Part shown: one piece after another, positions 1 to 8,739 of the stretch
Layout of the letters: each line of letters begins with the position of its first letter
How positions within the stretch are numbered: the first letter of the stretch is position 1
Assembly: GCA_965200805.1 (NCBI GenBank)
Contig: OZ241384.1
Location: 62,001-126,000 of the forward strand
Reading direction: 5' to 3'
Length of the DNA stretch: 64,000 bases
From: MPNP01 sp026709725
Lineage (GTDB): Bacteria > Pseudomonadota > Alphaproteobacteria > Rhodobacterales > Rhodobacteraceae
Translations under genes and position numbers: made by a program
Notes under the pieces: generated by a model
The model's database searches: none
What the model was told of the DNA's origin: nothing
What the model saw: only the letters and a program-made list of their open reading frames with translations

Positions 1-1
1 T

Positions 2-667
2 CTGGTCAAACTCATCACACCCATGGAAGCACCGATTGCCTACGATTATTTCCCCCGCATCCAACCCCATATCGACCGCGAGGACAGCCTGATCGCGATC
101 ATGGTCGCACCCCATGCCATCGATGCCTTCCGGACATTTGTCGCGGACTGGAACGGGGCGAACATCATTTACCGGTCCGATGCGAACAACTGGGAGAGGG
201 ATCCGGGTCCGGTCTTCGAATACGGCTGGAATCACACAACCCTGCGCGCACTCAAGGTCGATCCCACCATCACCTATCTGCAGGTCCGCTATGCGGCCCC
301 CGATTACCTCGAGCGCATCGACACGGTCCGCTCAACCTTTGGTGCAGAGGTTCTTCAGCATCTCGAAGTCATGCAGGAGCACGGCAAGACAATGTTTGCC
401 GGTCTTCCAATTGTTCGGTTCACCACAGAAGAGCGGCTGGATGACATTGTCCGCATTCATGAAGAGCTGGGCTGCATGATCTTCAATCCCCACCGCTACA
501 CACTTGAGGAAGGCGGTCGCCAGACCGTCGACAGACGCCAGCTCGAGTTCAAGCGTGAGGCTGACCCCAAGGGTCTTCTCAACCCGGGCAAGATGATTGC
601 CTGGGATGACCCCGACTGGAATTTCGGGTCAATGTATGCCTACCCCAATCTTATGGATGCACCCTGA
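2..667 (+). CDS. FAD-linked oxidase, C-terminal part (5' end outside window)
   Basis: The reading frame is open from base 2, so the gene starts upstream of the window and only about 220 C-terminal residues are visible. The end contains a RRQLEFKREADPKGLLNPGKM stretch, the typical close of GlcD/vanillyl-alcohol-type flavoproteins, in which a C-terminal cap domain follows an FAD-binding PCMH domain. The reaction is probably the oxidation of a hydroxy-acid or alcohol, but the substrate cannot be read from this part. Its TGA overlaps the ATG of the next gene by one base (TGATG), so it is probably co-transcribed and translationally coupled with the two reductase genes that follow. The family assignment is fairly sure; the substrate is unknown. 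Confidence 0.75.
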   Translation: MVKLITPMEAPIAYDYFPRIQPHIDREDSLIAIMVAPHAIDAFRTFVADWNGANIIYRSDANNWERDPGPVFEYGWNHTTLRALKVDPTITYLQVRYAAPDYLERIDTVRSTFGAEVLQHLEVMQEHGKTMFAGLPIVRFTTEERLDDIVRIHEELGCMIFNPHRYTLEEGGRQTVDRRQLEFKREADPKGLLNPGKMIAWDDPDWNFGSMYAYPNLMDAP

Positions 668-1245
668 TGCGGGCCATGGTCATCTTCGCCCATCCGGTCC
701 CTGACAGTTTTTCAGCCGCCCTGCACGCAACGGTCCTTTCCAGCCTGTCCAAACGCGGATGGGACATCGACAACTGCGATCTTTACGCGGAGGGTTTCAA
801 CCCCGTGATGAGTCCTGACGAGCGCCGGATCTATCACGACTACCCCCAAAACACCCACACCGTCCAGCCCCATGTTGATCGCCTGAGGGCTGCCCAGGCC
901 CTGGTTCTGGTCTTTCCGGTCTGGGTCTATGGCTTCCCGGCCATCCTCAAGGGATTCTTTGACCGGGTCTGCGTCCCGGGTGTCGCCTTCCGGCTTGAGA
1001 ACGGTCTGGTGCGACCCAATCTTCAGAACATCAGGAAACTCGCAGCCGTCACCACCTATGGTGGATCACGGCTCCGTGCACTCTTCTCGGGGGACCCGCC
1101 ACGCAGGATTGTCAGCCGATCAATCCGCTTCTACTGCCGGGGTGCCAAACTCGAGTATCTGGCCTTCTATGACATGAACCGGGCGACAGACATCCGGCGA
1201 AAACAGTTTCTCAAGCATGTCACTGCAAGGATGGCAGTTCTGTGA
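667..1245 (+). CDS. NAD(P)H-dependent oxidoreductase, flavodoxin-like fold (NQO1/KefF type)
   Basis: This 192-residue protein opens with a beta strand and phosphate loop of the flavodoxin-like quinone reductase type (VIFAHPVPDSFSAAL). It carries the family's FPVWVYGFPAILKGFFDRV segment, where the FMN-contacting strand is followed by the W-x-x-P-A-x-L-K-G motif. Such enzymes use NAD(P)H to reduce quinones, azo or nitro compounds in two-electron steps in the cytosol. It is preceded by the flavoprotein oxidase with a one-base overlap and followed by a paralogue with a four-base GTGA overlap, so the three genes form one unit. The pairing of an oxidase with two reductases suggests a catabolic redox pathway. 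The substrate is unknown. Confidence 0.8.
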   Translation: MRAMVIFAHPVPDSFSAALHATVLSSLSKRGWDIDNCDLYAEGFNPVMSPDERRIYHDYPQNTHTVQPHVDRLRAAQALVLVFPVWVYGFPAILKGFFDRVCVPGVAFRLENGLVRPNLQNIRKLAAVTTYGGSRLRALFSGDPPRRIVSRSIRFYCRGAKLEYLAFYDMNRATDIRRKQFLKHVTARMAVL

Positions 1246-1841
1246 TCCGGGCCCTTGTCGTCTACTGCCACCCCAATCCGGAAAGTTTCACGGCAGCCGT
1301 CAAGACCATGACCCTCAGACATCTCGAACACCGCGGCGCCGAAACCCGACTGATTGATCTCTATGCGATTGACTTCGACCCCATCCTGACCCTCGAATCC
1401 CATGCCGGGTATCTTGATACCAACCGGAACCAGGCTGGCATTGAAGCGCATGTTGAAAACCTCCGCTGGTGCAACACGCTGATCTTCATCTATCCCACCT
1501 GGTGGTATGGTCTGCCCGCCCGCCTCAAGGGCTGGCTCGACCGCGTCCTCATCCCCGGCGTCGCCTTTCATATGCCCGGTGCCAACGCCAGATCGATTCG
1601 GCCCGGTCTCAGAAATGTGAAGCGTCTGGCCGTCTTCACAACCTGTGGTGCCAGCCGGCTCACAACCCAGCTCATGGGAGCGCCTGGCAAGCGGACCATC
1701 CTGCGCGGCATTCGCGCTCTCTGCGCCATCGGTGTCCGCACACGGTTTTCCGCACTCTATCTCATGGACAGCTCCACAACGGTCCAGCGGACCCGCCATC
1801 TCAAGCGAACCGAGCGCAAGCTCGCCGGCCTTCTCGCCTGA
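1242..1841 (+). CDS. NAD(P)H-dependent oxidoreductase, paralogue of the upstream gene
   Basis: The 199-residue product is a tandem paralogue of the preceding protein. It has the same N-terminal phosphate loop (VYCHPNPESFTAAV), the YPTWWYGLPARLKGWLDRV flavin-site segment and a similar tail. The GTG start overlaps the upstream stop (GTGA). From about codon 105 to beyond its stop, the gene lies inside a 487-bp segment repeated at 7548..8034, so a C-terminal fragment of this gene exists a second time. Tandem duplication of the whole gene and later segmental duplication of its end are separate events. The electron acceptor is unknown. Confidence 0.8.
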   Translation: MIRALVVYCHPNPESFTAAVKTMTLRHLEHRGAETRLIDLYAIDFDPILTLESHAGYLDTNRNQAGIEAHVENLRWCNTLIFIYPTWWYGLPARLKGWLDRVLIPGVAFHMPGANARSIRPGLRNVKRLAVFTTCGASRLTTQLMGAPGKRTILRGIRALCAIGVRTRFSALYLMDSSTTVQRTRHLKRTERKLAGLLA

Positions 1842-2041
1842 TCCTGACACGAACACCCCCCACCAGCAGACACCCGGCAACACGGGCGCATAACCGGACC
1901 CCCGCCCCGACGATGACCTCGCCATCAGGGTGCATCTGAAGAGGAATTCTCTCCCCTTCCCCCGCAACGACGGCAGCAGGAGACCCTCATCAAGGAATCG
2001 GAAGGGAGGCCCTTGTATGAGTTGGTCTGCTGGTTTCCCTG
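1555..2041 (+). repeat. Segmental duplication B, copy 1
   Basis: These 487 bp recur at 7548..8034 with a constant offset of 5993; I see one mismatch, T at 1580 against C at 7573. The segment holds the last third of the second reductase gene plus about 200 bp downstream that shows no convincing gene. Copy 1 is the original, because here it is continuous with the intact gene. Confidence 0.95.
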
Positions 2042-2422
2042 GTGGGCGGTGCGGGCTACCGGAGGGACCCGGAGATGAACAGCGTCACCGGGACCGGTCG
2101 GACTGTGACAGCTGGGATGGGAGACGCCGGGATGGGGCTGCGCCGGACAGCAGCGGGGATGCCGGAGACAGGGACGGAGTTCTGGCGCCTCAGGGCGGAC
2201 AGGCATCTTCCCATCCTCAGGCACCGTCAGATACGTCGGATGTCACAGATTGCGCAGGGGTGGGGTGTCGCATATATGCAGCAGATGGGGCAGTGCCGCC
2301 CAGGGACGTTTCAACAGGGAGCGGGATGTTCCCCGTCTGGCAGCTTCTGGCACAGTCTGGCTGTCTACCTTGTCCACCAGCCGGTGCTTTTGGCCTGCTG
2401 TGGGTGGTGCTGCGGCTCAAAC
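2042..2422. other. Intergenic stretch without a supported gene
   Basis: Open frames run through this stretch, including an upstream extension of the lipoprotein frame. That extension is rich in R, G and P, has no recognisable domain, and would place about 125 residues ahead of a clear lipoprotein signal peptide. I see no promoter or terminator I can defend. Confidence 0.4.
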
Positions 2423-3901
2423 ATGGATGACAGAATCATGACGATGCGATACGCACTCCTGGCAGTCCTTGCTGTCCTCACGGCCCTGATTCTGGCCGGC
2501 TGTGGCGGCGGGACCAGCACCCAGGGCGTGGGCAGCGGCCCTGTCGTGCCGCCCATGACGCAAGCGGATCGGATGGTCGGGGCCCATATCCGGACAAGGA
2601 ACCGGACGATTGGCATCGGCCCGGCGTTTCTCCATGAATCGCCCGCAGCTGATGACCTGCCCACACTGACCCCGGTCAATGGTGGGGAGATCCGCTCAGG
2701 CACCTGGCGGGGCACCGCAGATGGCAGTGCCAGTGCCACCGAGCTTCTCCGCTTCCTGCAGGCCTTCCAGGACCAGGCCAATGCCGAAGGGGGTGACGAC
2801 ATCATCATCGCCCGCCCGGGCGGCCCGAAGACCCTCCGCATCGGCACGGGCATCCGCCGCAATGAACGCGAGACGGTGGATGATGCCATCCGCATCCTCA
2901 ACACGGCCCTGCCCTGGGGCCGCCGCCTCCGGCTGGGGAGTCCCGTGGCCCTGGCCGCCACCGACGCTGGCATCCCCGATGACGAGATCCACCTCCACTT
3001 CACCAACGGCAAGGCCGGCTGGCCGCCCCCAAACGCGGGCGACGAACCCTGGAATGACGCCACGCTGGGCATTGGGGGCACATCGGTGGATCGGGACACC
3101 CGCCGGCCCCTCGGTGGCAATGCCTATATCGACCGCACCCATCCCGCCTTCATCAATGGCCGCGCGGATCTGCGCACCACTGTCCTGCACGAGCTCCTGC
3201 ACGCCTCCGGCATCGTGGCGCATGTGGACCCGGATCAGTACCCGACCTCCATCCTGCAGCCGCGCTATGACCCTGCTGTGGACCCTGATCTCTATGTCAC
3301 CCTCGATGGCGAGCTGCTGCGGGCGTCTGCGCACCTGCCGGTTGGGACGCGGGTGCGGGATCTGACCGTCACCGACTTCGGGGCCTGGGAGAACACGGGC
3401 TTTCACCTTCTGGTCTGGTCCCCTTTGGGTGACACCGATGTCCTGCGGGGCGGCGTCATCTGGCGCAACGGGCTGCCCACACCCTGGGTGTATGGACCCG
3501 AACCTGACCGGACACTGGCCCATCTTGGTACCACAGCCACCTGGGACGGCACACTCCTGGGCTTTGTGCGGGGTGATGGCCGCACCGTCCGCGGTGATGC
3601 CGCCATCACGGCCAACCTTGACCGGTCCGATGGTCGGGCCGCCTTCACGGCACTCGAATCCTGGCCGCACCGCCGCCATCCTGGCGATCCTGGCAGCGGC
3701 ACCCGCTGGGGCGATGGCGATCTCGCCTACACACTGACGCTCTGGGAGGACGGTACGCGGTCCGGCTTTGACGCGGCCTTTGCGACCGACGATGATCCGG
3801 GCGTCGTGACCGGCATCTTTGTTGGAGTCGCCCATGAGGGCGCGGCGGGCGTCCTGGAGCATCCCGATCTGGCGGCGGCCTTTGGCGGTGTGCGGGAGTG
3901 A
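2423..3901 (+). CDS. Lipoprotein with a metzincin-like zinc-binding motif and a possible C-terminal TbpB-like barrel
   Basis: The start was chosen to give a short basic N-terminus, a hydrophobic core (LLAVLAVLTALIL) and a lipobox LAGC, so the protein is probably a lipid-anchored envelope protein of about 490 residues. Starts at 2423 and 2438 are equally possible. Roughly 250 residues in, HELLHASGIVAH fits HExxHxxGxxH, the zinc-ligand pattern of metzincin peptidases. It is followed by TSILQPRYD, where metzincins usually have an S-I-M Met-turn. The C-terminal 150 residues (TWDGTLLGFVRGDG, GGxx-rich strands, LAAAFGGVRE at the end) resemble the beta-barrel repeats of transferrin-binding-protein-like lipoproteins; this is inference. 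An older MITE copy lies just downstream. The target of the putative peptidase is unknown. Confidence 0.65.
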   Translation: MDDRIMTMRYALLAVLAVLTALILAGCGGGTSTQGVGSGPVVPPMTQADRMVGAHIRTRNRTIGIGPAFLHESPAADDLPTLTPVNGGEIRSGTWRGTADGSASATELLRFLQAFQDQANAEGGDDIIIARPGGPKTLRIGTGIRRNERETVDDAIRILNTALPWGRRLRLGSPVALAATDAGIPDDEIHLHFTNGKAGWPPPNAGDEPWNDATLGIGGTSVDRDTRRPLGGNAYIDRTHPAFINGRADLRTTVLHELLHASGIVAHVDPDQYPTSILQPRYDPAVDPDLYVTLDGELLRASAHLPVGTRVRDLTVTDFGAWENTGFHLLVWSPLGDTDVLRGGVIWRNGLPTPWVYGPEPDRTLAHLGTTATWDGTLLGFVRGDGRTVRGDAAITANLDRSDGRAAFTALESWPHRRHPGDPGSGTRWGDGDLAYTLTLWEDGTRSGFDAAFATDDDPGVVTGIFVGVAHEGAAGVLEHPDLAAAFGGVRE

Positions 3902-3912
3902 CACGCTTTGAG

Positions 3913-4062
3913 GGGGGCCATGTCGACCAGTTAACTGAATTTAGATTAATTCAAAAGAATCGGAATCCTATGGTAAATTTTGCCAGATATTCCATTGATA
4001 GTTCAGGCCATTGGACATCATTGGGTATTTTGAGACCTGTCAACTCCTGTGTATAATCTCCC
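3913..4062 (+). mobile_element. Degenerate 150-bp MITE copy
   Basis: This segment aligns end to end with the 149-bp element at 18917..19065. Shared blocks include TTCAAAAGAATC, ATTTTGCCAGATA and ATCATTGGGTATTTTGAGA, and the right end is TGTGTATAATC followed by CCC. The left terminal repeat has decayed (GGGGGCCATGTCGACC in place of GGGGATTATATCGATT), and no target-site duplication is visible, so this is an older insertion. It sits between the lipoprotein gene and the PQQ dehydrogenase gene. Confidence 0.8.
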
Positions 4063-4229
4063 AATGGAAACACCTTGGGATTCGTCTCTCACCACGGGTT
4101 CTGCTCCCGCTCCGGCTGTCCCCCAAACGCAGCATCTCGGACCTGAAGCCGACAGGGAAGGGTCTGCTGCGTGATCATGGTGTTGAATGTTTGCGAAATC
4201 TGTATGATTCTGGAGAGTCGGAAACCATC

Positions 4230-5513
4230 ATGCGAATGTCCTGGTCAAAAAGTGGGTGTCAGATGAAGCGACTGACTGCTGCATTCATGACCGCTGTCAT
4301 GCTCGGCGGCACAATGCATGGCATGGATGTCCCTGACGCTCTCGAAGAACTTCTGCTTCCCGGGACGGCGGGTGTCACGGAATTTACCCTTGTTGAACAG
4401 ATTGGCAACTCTGCGGACGATATTCGGCAGATCCTGTCTGAAAAGGTTGTTTTGCCGGACGGTTTCAGGATTGAGCTCTATGCCATCGTTCCCAATGCCC
4501 GGTCCATGGCTGTAGGGCCGGCGGGCAATGTGACGATTGTGGGGACGCGCAGGGGCAAGGTCTGGGCTGTGACGGATCTGGATGGGGATGGGGTGGCCGA
4601 GAATGTCAGGGATTTTGCACCGGCAGTGACCTTTGCCATTCCCAACGGGCCCTGCTTTGCCGGGGACGGGTCCCTTTACATTGCCGAACAAAACCGGGTT
4701 CTGCTCTTTCCGGATGCCGAGGCCTTCCATGAAGCCCCCGATATTGCAGCATTTAACCTGATTGCCCAGGGTGATCTCATCCCGGCGGCAGAAGAGAGCT
4801 TCAATCATTCTGCACGGGTCTGTCGGGTTGGTCCGGATGATAAACTCTACATCTCTCTTGGACAGCCCTACAATGTCCATCCACCCGGGAAAGGGGAACT
4901 CTATGATGAATTCGGTATCGGCGGCATGATCCGTATCAACCGCGATGGCACGGGACGCGAGGTCTACACGTACGGAATCCGCAATTCGGTTGGACATGAC
5001 TTTCATCCCGAGACAGGTGAGCTCTGGTTTACCGATAACCAGGTGGACGGCATGGGAGATGACATCCCGCCGGGCGAGCTGAATCGGCAAACCGAAGCCG
5101 GTCAGAATTTTGGCTTCCCCTGGTATGGTGGCGGCCGTACACGAACCCGTGAATATGCGTCTGAAGTCCCACCGGATGATCTTGTTTTCCCGGTGGTCGA
5201 AACCATTGCCCATGCGGCCGATCTGGGCATGATTTTCTATACAGGCGATATGTTTCCTGCCAGGTACAGGCATGCGATCTTCTCTGCACAGCATGGCTCC
5301 TGGGATCGCACGGAACCGGTGGGGGCGCGGGTCATGGTGACCTTTATCAATGAGGAGGGCAACGCCAGAATGGAACCCTTTGCCGAAGGCTGGCTTGATG
5401 AAAATGGCGACTATCTTGGCAGACCGATGGATGTCGCCCAGCTCCATGATGGGTCCATCCTCATCTCGGATGATTTCGCCGGTGCGCTCTACCGCATCAG
5501 CTACGAAGAATGA
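4230..5513 (+). CDS. PQQ-dependent sugar (sorbosone/glucose-type) dehydrogenase, periplasmic
   Basis: The product is a six-bladed propeller of the soluble aldose sugar dehydrogenase/sorbosone dehydrogenase type. It has the opening LPDGFRIELYA, repeated G-x-L-Y-I/W-F-T-D strands, and the family segments YGIRNSVGHDFHPETGELWFTDN and QNFGFPWY, ending in LISDDFAGALYRI. An N-terminal hydrophobic stretch (AAFMTAVMLGGTMHG) suggests export. Starts at 4230, 4236 or 4263 are possible, and a 4011 start would run through MITE sequence and is unlikely. Such enzymes oxidise sugars or other alcohols in the periplasm and pass electrons to cytochromes. The next gene, overlapping by four bases (ATGA), encodes a diheme cytochrome c and is the obvious electron acceptor. 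The substrate is not predictable. Confidence 0.8.
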   Translation: MRMSWSKSGCQMKRLTAAFMTAVMLGGTMHGMDVPDALEELLLPGTAGVTEFTLVEQIGNSADDIRQILSEKVVLPDGFRIELYAIVPNARSMAVGPAGNVTIVGTRRGKVWAVTDLDGDGVAENVRDFAPAVTFAIPNGPCFAGDGSLYIAEQNRVLLFPDAEAFHEAPDIAAFNLIAQGDLIPAAEESFNHSARVCRVGPDDKLYISLGQPYNVHPPGKGELYDEFGIGGMIRINRDGTGREVYTYGIRNSVGHDFHPETGELWFTDNQVDGMGDDIPPGELNRQTEAGQNFGFPWYGGGRTRTREYASEVPPDDLVFPVVETIAHAADLGMIFYTGDMFPARYRHAIFSAQHGSWDRTEPVGARVMVTFINEEGNARMEPFAEGWLDENGDYLGRPMDVAQLHDGSILISDDFAGALYRISYEE

Positions 5514-6112
5514 CGGTACGCCTGAAAACAAAAATGCACTGGATTGCAATGATTGGCGGGCTTGTTTTCACTGCCACGGTGCTTGCTGAAGAACTTCCGG
5601 CAGGCGATCCGGTCGAGGGGCGCGCAATCGCCAGCGCCTGTCGTGCCTGTCACGGTCCTGATGGCTATGCCAGGGTCGCGAACGCGCCGCATATCGGCGG
5701 TGAGGATGCAGCCTATATCGCAAACCAAATGATTGCCTACAGAGATGGAACCCGCCGTCATGCGGCGATGTCACTGGTTGCACGGCGTCTTGACAATCAG
5801 GCAATTGCCGATGTTGCGGCATGGTACGCTTCACATCGTGTCAGCACCCGAATGACCAGACCCGCACCCGAGGCCCCCGAGCAGTGCACAGCATGCCACG
5901 GGGCGGATGGAATTGCGACCATCAGGAATGCACCCCATATTGCCGGTGAAGCCAGCGTCTATATTGCTACCCAACTCAAGGCCTACAAATCCGGCAAGCG
6001 GGTTAATGCAGTCATGTCAGACATCGCAGCCATGCTCACAGATGACGAGATTCGATCCATTGCAAACTGGTATTCGGCTGTTGATTTGACAATCGAGTCA
6101 CCGGGCAACTGA
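5510..6112 (+). CDS. Diheme cytochrome c (c4-like), electron acceptor of the upstream dehydrogenase
   Basis: The protein has a signal peptide (IGGLVFTATVLAEE) and two homologous c-type domains, each with a CxxCH haem site: CRACHG at about residue 44 and CTACHG at about residue 130. The two halves share the patterns NAPHI-GE-A-YI and QL/MxAYxxGxR, typical of cytochrome c4/c553 tandem domains. The distal methionine candidates lie in AAMSLVARRL and AVMSDIAAML. Translational coupling (ATGA) with the PQQ dehydrogenase suggests the two form a periplasmic electron-transfer unit feeding a terminal oxidase. Confidence 0.88.
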   Translation: MTVRLKTKMHWIAMIGGLVFTATVLAEELPAGDPVEGRAIASACRACHGPDGYARVANAPHIGGEDAAYIANQMIAYRDGTRRHAAMSLVARRLDNQAIADVAAWYASHRVSTRMTRPAPEAPEQCTACHGADGIATIRNAPHIAGEASVYIATQLKAYKSGKRVNAVMSDIAAMLTDDEIRSIANWYSAVDLTIESPGN

Positions 6113-6250
6113 AGCAACGCTGATGAATTGCCGTCTTCAATGGCTCCAGACCGATTGCGTGATACCCGATGGGCACACTTGCCATGGTTCCATGTTAATC
6201 CTGCCCTGATACCAACTGTTTCTTGTTGAAGACCATGACCGGAGAGATCA

Positions 6251-7042
6251 ATGCACCGACACTGGGAAGACTGTACCGCGCCCGAGTTTCAAACCCTTGA
6301 TCCAGGGAAGACGATTGCGATCCTGCCCATTGGAGCAATTGAGCAGCACGGGCCGCATCTGCCAACGGGTACCGATACTTACATCAATCTGGGAATGCTG
6401 AATCTTCTTGAGGAGATGTGCCCGAACGATCTTGATATTCGGATTGTCCCGATTCAGGCCATCGGCAAATCCAACGAGCATCTCTGGTCCAGAGGCACGA
6501 TCACATTGCAGACTGAAACGGCATTACGGGTGTGGACAGATATTGGTGACTCCCTTGCCCGCAGCAACATCCGGAAACTTGTGATTGTCAATTCACATGG
6601 CGGCAATGTTGATCCGATTTCAATTGTGGCCCGCGACCTTCGCGTACGCCATGGTATGTATGTGGTCAAATCGCACTGGAACAGTTTTGGTCACCCGACC
6701 GATCTGTATCCCCCCGAAGAACACGCCTACGGGATCCATGGTGGTGACATTGAAACATCGCTCATGCTGCATTTCCGCCCGGATCTCGTCAAGATGGACA
6801 AGGCACAAAACTTTCGTTCCACCGCCGAGACCGCATCAATCCCGCCCACCGGCCCCGTCAGTGTCGCATGGGTCGCCTCCGATCTCAATCCCCATGGTGT
6901 CGTCGGCAATGCCGCGGCGGCGACTGCCGCCAAAGGCAAGGCAACGGCCCGGCACCAGGTCCGGGGATTTATCCGACTCCTCGAAGAGATCACCCCTGTT
7001 GACATCAACGGATTCGAGCCCTCACCGGCTCCGGCGGTCTGA
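6251..7042 (+). CDS. Creatininase-family amidohydrolase
   Basis: The 263-residue protein has the creatininase/MftE-type signature LPIGAIEQHGPHLPTGTD, with metal-binding E, H and D, then NSHGGNVDP and a second-half acidic site in GIHGGDIETSLML. These enzymes are metal-dependent hydrolases of cyclic amides or formamides. The gene follows the sugar dehydrogenase pair at a 138-bp distance and may be transcribed separately. Its last 44 codons and the following 500 bp are inside duplication A, and a second, truncated copy of this C-terminus lies at 9591..9725. The substrate is unknown. Confidence 0.82.
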   Translation: MHRHWEDCTAPEFQTLDPGKTIAILPIGAIEQHGPHLPTGTDTYINLGMLNLLEEMCPNDLDIRIVPIQAIGKSNEHLWSRGTITLQTETALRVWTDIGDSLARSNIRKLVIVNSHGGNVDPISIVARDLRVRHGMYVVKSHWNSFGHPTDLYPPEEHAYGIHGGDIETSLMLHFRPDLVKMDKAQNFRSTAETASIPPTGPVSVAWVASDLNPHGVVGNAAAATAAKGKATARHQVRGFIRLLEEITPVDINGFEPSPAPAV

Positions 7043-7551
7043 TCAGATGGAAAAAATCCCGCGGGCCCGGATCGAATGCAAAATGCCAGAGGTTCCGGGT
7101 CCCATTCCGGATCGAGCCAGCATCACGGCAGGAAATCCTGTTTCTCCGTTTCCTGTGCACACGACACGCAGAGAGGGAAGATTGCCGCCCCGGATACCAA
7201 CAACCTGCATGAGCGGCTGAGGGTGCATGAGGAGGTGATTTCGTCTTTTCTGCATGGACCCCAGTGCAGGCTCCGCGAACAATGGGGGTATGAGGATCAG
7301 GATAGGCGCAGCGAGAGGATCAAGGGCTCAGAATGTTTCTGGACTCCAAACATGACACGCCAATAAAGGTGAGGGTTGCAAAACGCTCATGGCCGCCCAG
7401 CACATCGCTGAAATCATCGAAGAGACAGCCCACATCGCCTTCATCAGCCAGTGCCTGCAGGCCAACCGTCCCCCGATCAGGAACTGATCCCCTCCCCCGA
7501 CACTCCCGCACCTCTCCCAGGGCGGACCCGATCCGCCGGTCACGGCTCCGG
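6908..7551 (+). repeat. Segmental duplication A, copy 1
   Basis: These 644 bp recur at 9591..10234 with a constant offset of 2683; one difference is visible (A at 7399, G at 10082). The segment contains the creatininase C-terminus and about 500 bp without a convincing gene. At its right end it joins duplication B copy 2 through the four shared bases CCGG (7548..7551). Confidence 0.95.
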
Positions 7552-7834
7552 CGTCGCCTTTCATATGCCCGGCGCCAACGCCAGATCGATTCGGCCCGGT
7601 CTCAGAAATGTGAAGCGTCTGGCCGTCTTCACAACCTGTGGTGCCAGCCGGCTCACAACCCAGCTCATGGGAGCGCCTGGCAAGCGGACCATCCTGCGCG
7701 GCATTCGCGCTCTCTGCGCCATCGGTGTCCGCACACGGTTTTCCGCACTCTATCTCATGGACAGCTCCACAACGGTCCAGCGGACCCGCCATCTCAAGCG
7801 AACCGAGCGCAAGCTCGCCGGCCTTCTCGCCTGA
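7548..7834 (+). pseudogene. C-terminal fragment of the NAD(P)H oxidoreductase gene
   Basis: The fragment repeats the last 95 or so codons of the gene at 1242..1841, from GVAFHMPGANA to the stop, and lacks the FMN-binding N-terminal half. Upstream reading frames come from the non-coding part of duplication A, so it is very unlikely to make a working enzyme. Confidence 0.9.
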
Positions 7835-8034
7835 TCCTGACACGAACACCCCCCACCAGCAGACACCCGGCAACACGGGCGCATAACCGGACCCCCGCCC
7901 CGACGATGACCTCGCCATCAGGGTGCATCTGAAGAGGAATTCTCTCCCCTTCCCCCGCAACGACGGCAGCAGGAGACCCTCATCAAGGAATCGGAAGGGA
8001 GGCCCTTGTATGAGTTGGTCTGCTGGTTTCCCTG
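7548..8034 (+). repeat. Segmental duplication B, copy 2
   Basis: This is the second copy of the 487-bp segment at 1555..2041. It starts abruptly inside what was codon 105 of a reductase gene, with duplication A immediately to its left. To its right lies AT-richer unique DNA that carries a toxin-antitoxin pair. Confidence 0.95.
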
Positions 8035-8395
8035 AAACAATGTGATTGATTTTTGTGTTTCAATATACGATAACCTAAAATTGAAAGATCAAATTATGTC
8101 CGTTGAATTCCAATGCAAACGTGTTAGCCCTTCAGGAGGGAGTCTGTTCACGCATCACGAATTCAATTTGCTGAAGTCTGGCAGATGTCGGTGTTTTGCA
8201 AGAATGCCGCAGTGTCCATTGAACAATGACGGCCTTTCAGAATGAGATCATGCTCTGCAGATGCTCAAGGGTCATGGCGCAGAGATCGCCCCGGGCATTC
8301 TTCATGGTGGTATGGAGAATACGAAACAGGTCAACCATTTGAGTGGCTGAGTCCGTGCACCAAAGCACACTCAAGATTCTGACTGGAACCAAGTT

Positions 8396-8737
8396 ATGAC
8401 CTCGACAGCAATAGCCAGATGTATTTCGGAAATTGTCAATATCAGCGGTTTGAACGGGACCGATATTGCCAATGTGACCAATGTTTCGAAGGCTACGGTT
8501 TCACGCTGGCGCAACGGGACAAAACACCCACACCCTAGCAGCGAGCGGGTTCTTTCAGACCTGATCTATGTTGTCCGGCGCCTTGAGGACTACTATTCAA
8601 ATGATGAAATCCGATTTTGGCTTTATGCCCGTCACCCACAGCTGGAGGGACGGCGCGCTATAGACCTGATCCATGATGGTGAGGTCGTGGAGGTATTTCG
8701 TGTACTTGACCGTCTGGATGCTGATGGGTATCTCTGA
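8396..8737 (+). CDS. Xre/MbcA/ParS-type antitoxin of a RES toxin
   Basis: The 113-residue protein has an N-terminal helix-turn-helix (GTDIANVTNVSKATVSRWRNG, where the second helix is the recognition helix) and a C-terminal toxin-binding domain of the DUF2384 type, ending in IHDGEVVEVFRVLDRLDADGYL. In RES/Xre modules the antitoxin blocks the toxin's active site and represses its own promoter, which should lie in the 360 bp upstream. The RES gene begins two bases after its stop. The pair sits in a unique 1.5-kb stretch between two duplicated segments, which suggests it came in with the rearrangement. Confidence 0.85.
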   Translation: MTSTAIARCISEIVNISGLNGTDIANVTNVSKATVSRWRNGTKHPHPSSERVLSDLIYVVRRLEDYYSNDEIRFWLYARHPQLEGRRAIDLIHDGEVVEVFRVLDRLDADGYL

Positions 8738-8739
8738 GC

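Noticed and set aside
2042..2422. N-terminal extension of the lipoprotein frame from 2042
   Set aside because: It would bury a clear signal peptide and lipobox inside the protein and is compositionally odd.
4011..4229. Early start for the PQQ dehydrogenase at 4011
   Set aside because: It lies inside the degenerate MITE copy and would put about 70 residues before the signal peptide.
8235..8395. Minus-strand frame ending LEHLQSMISF upstream of the antitoxin
   Set aside because: It looks slightly protein-like but is very short, overlaps the expected antitoxin promoter and has no family.
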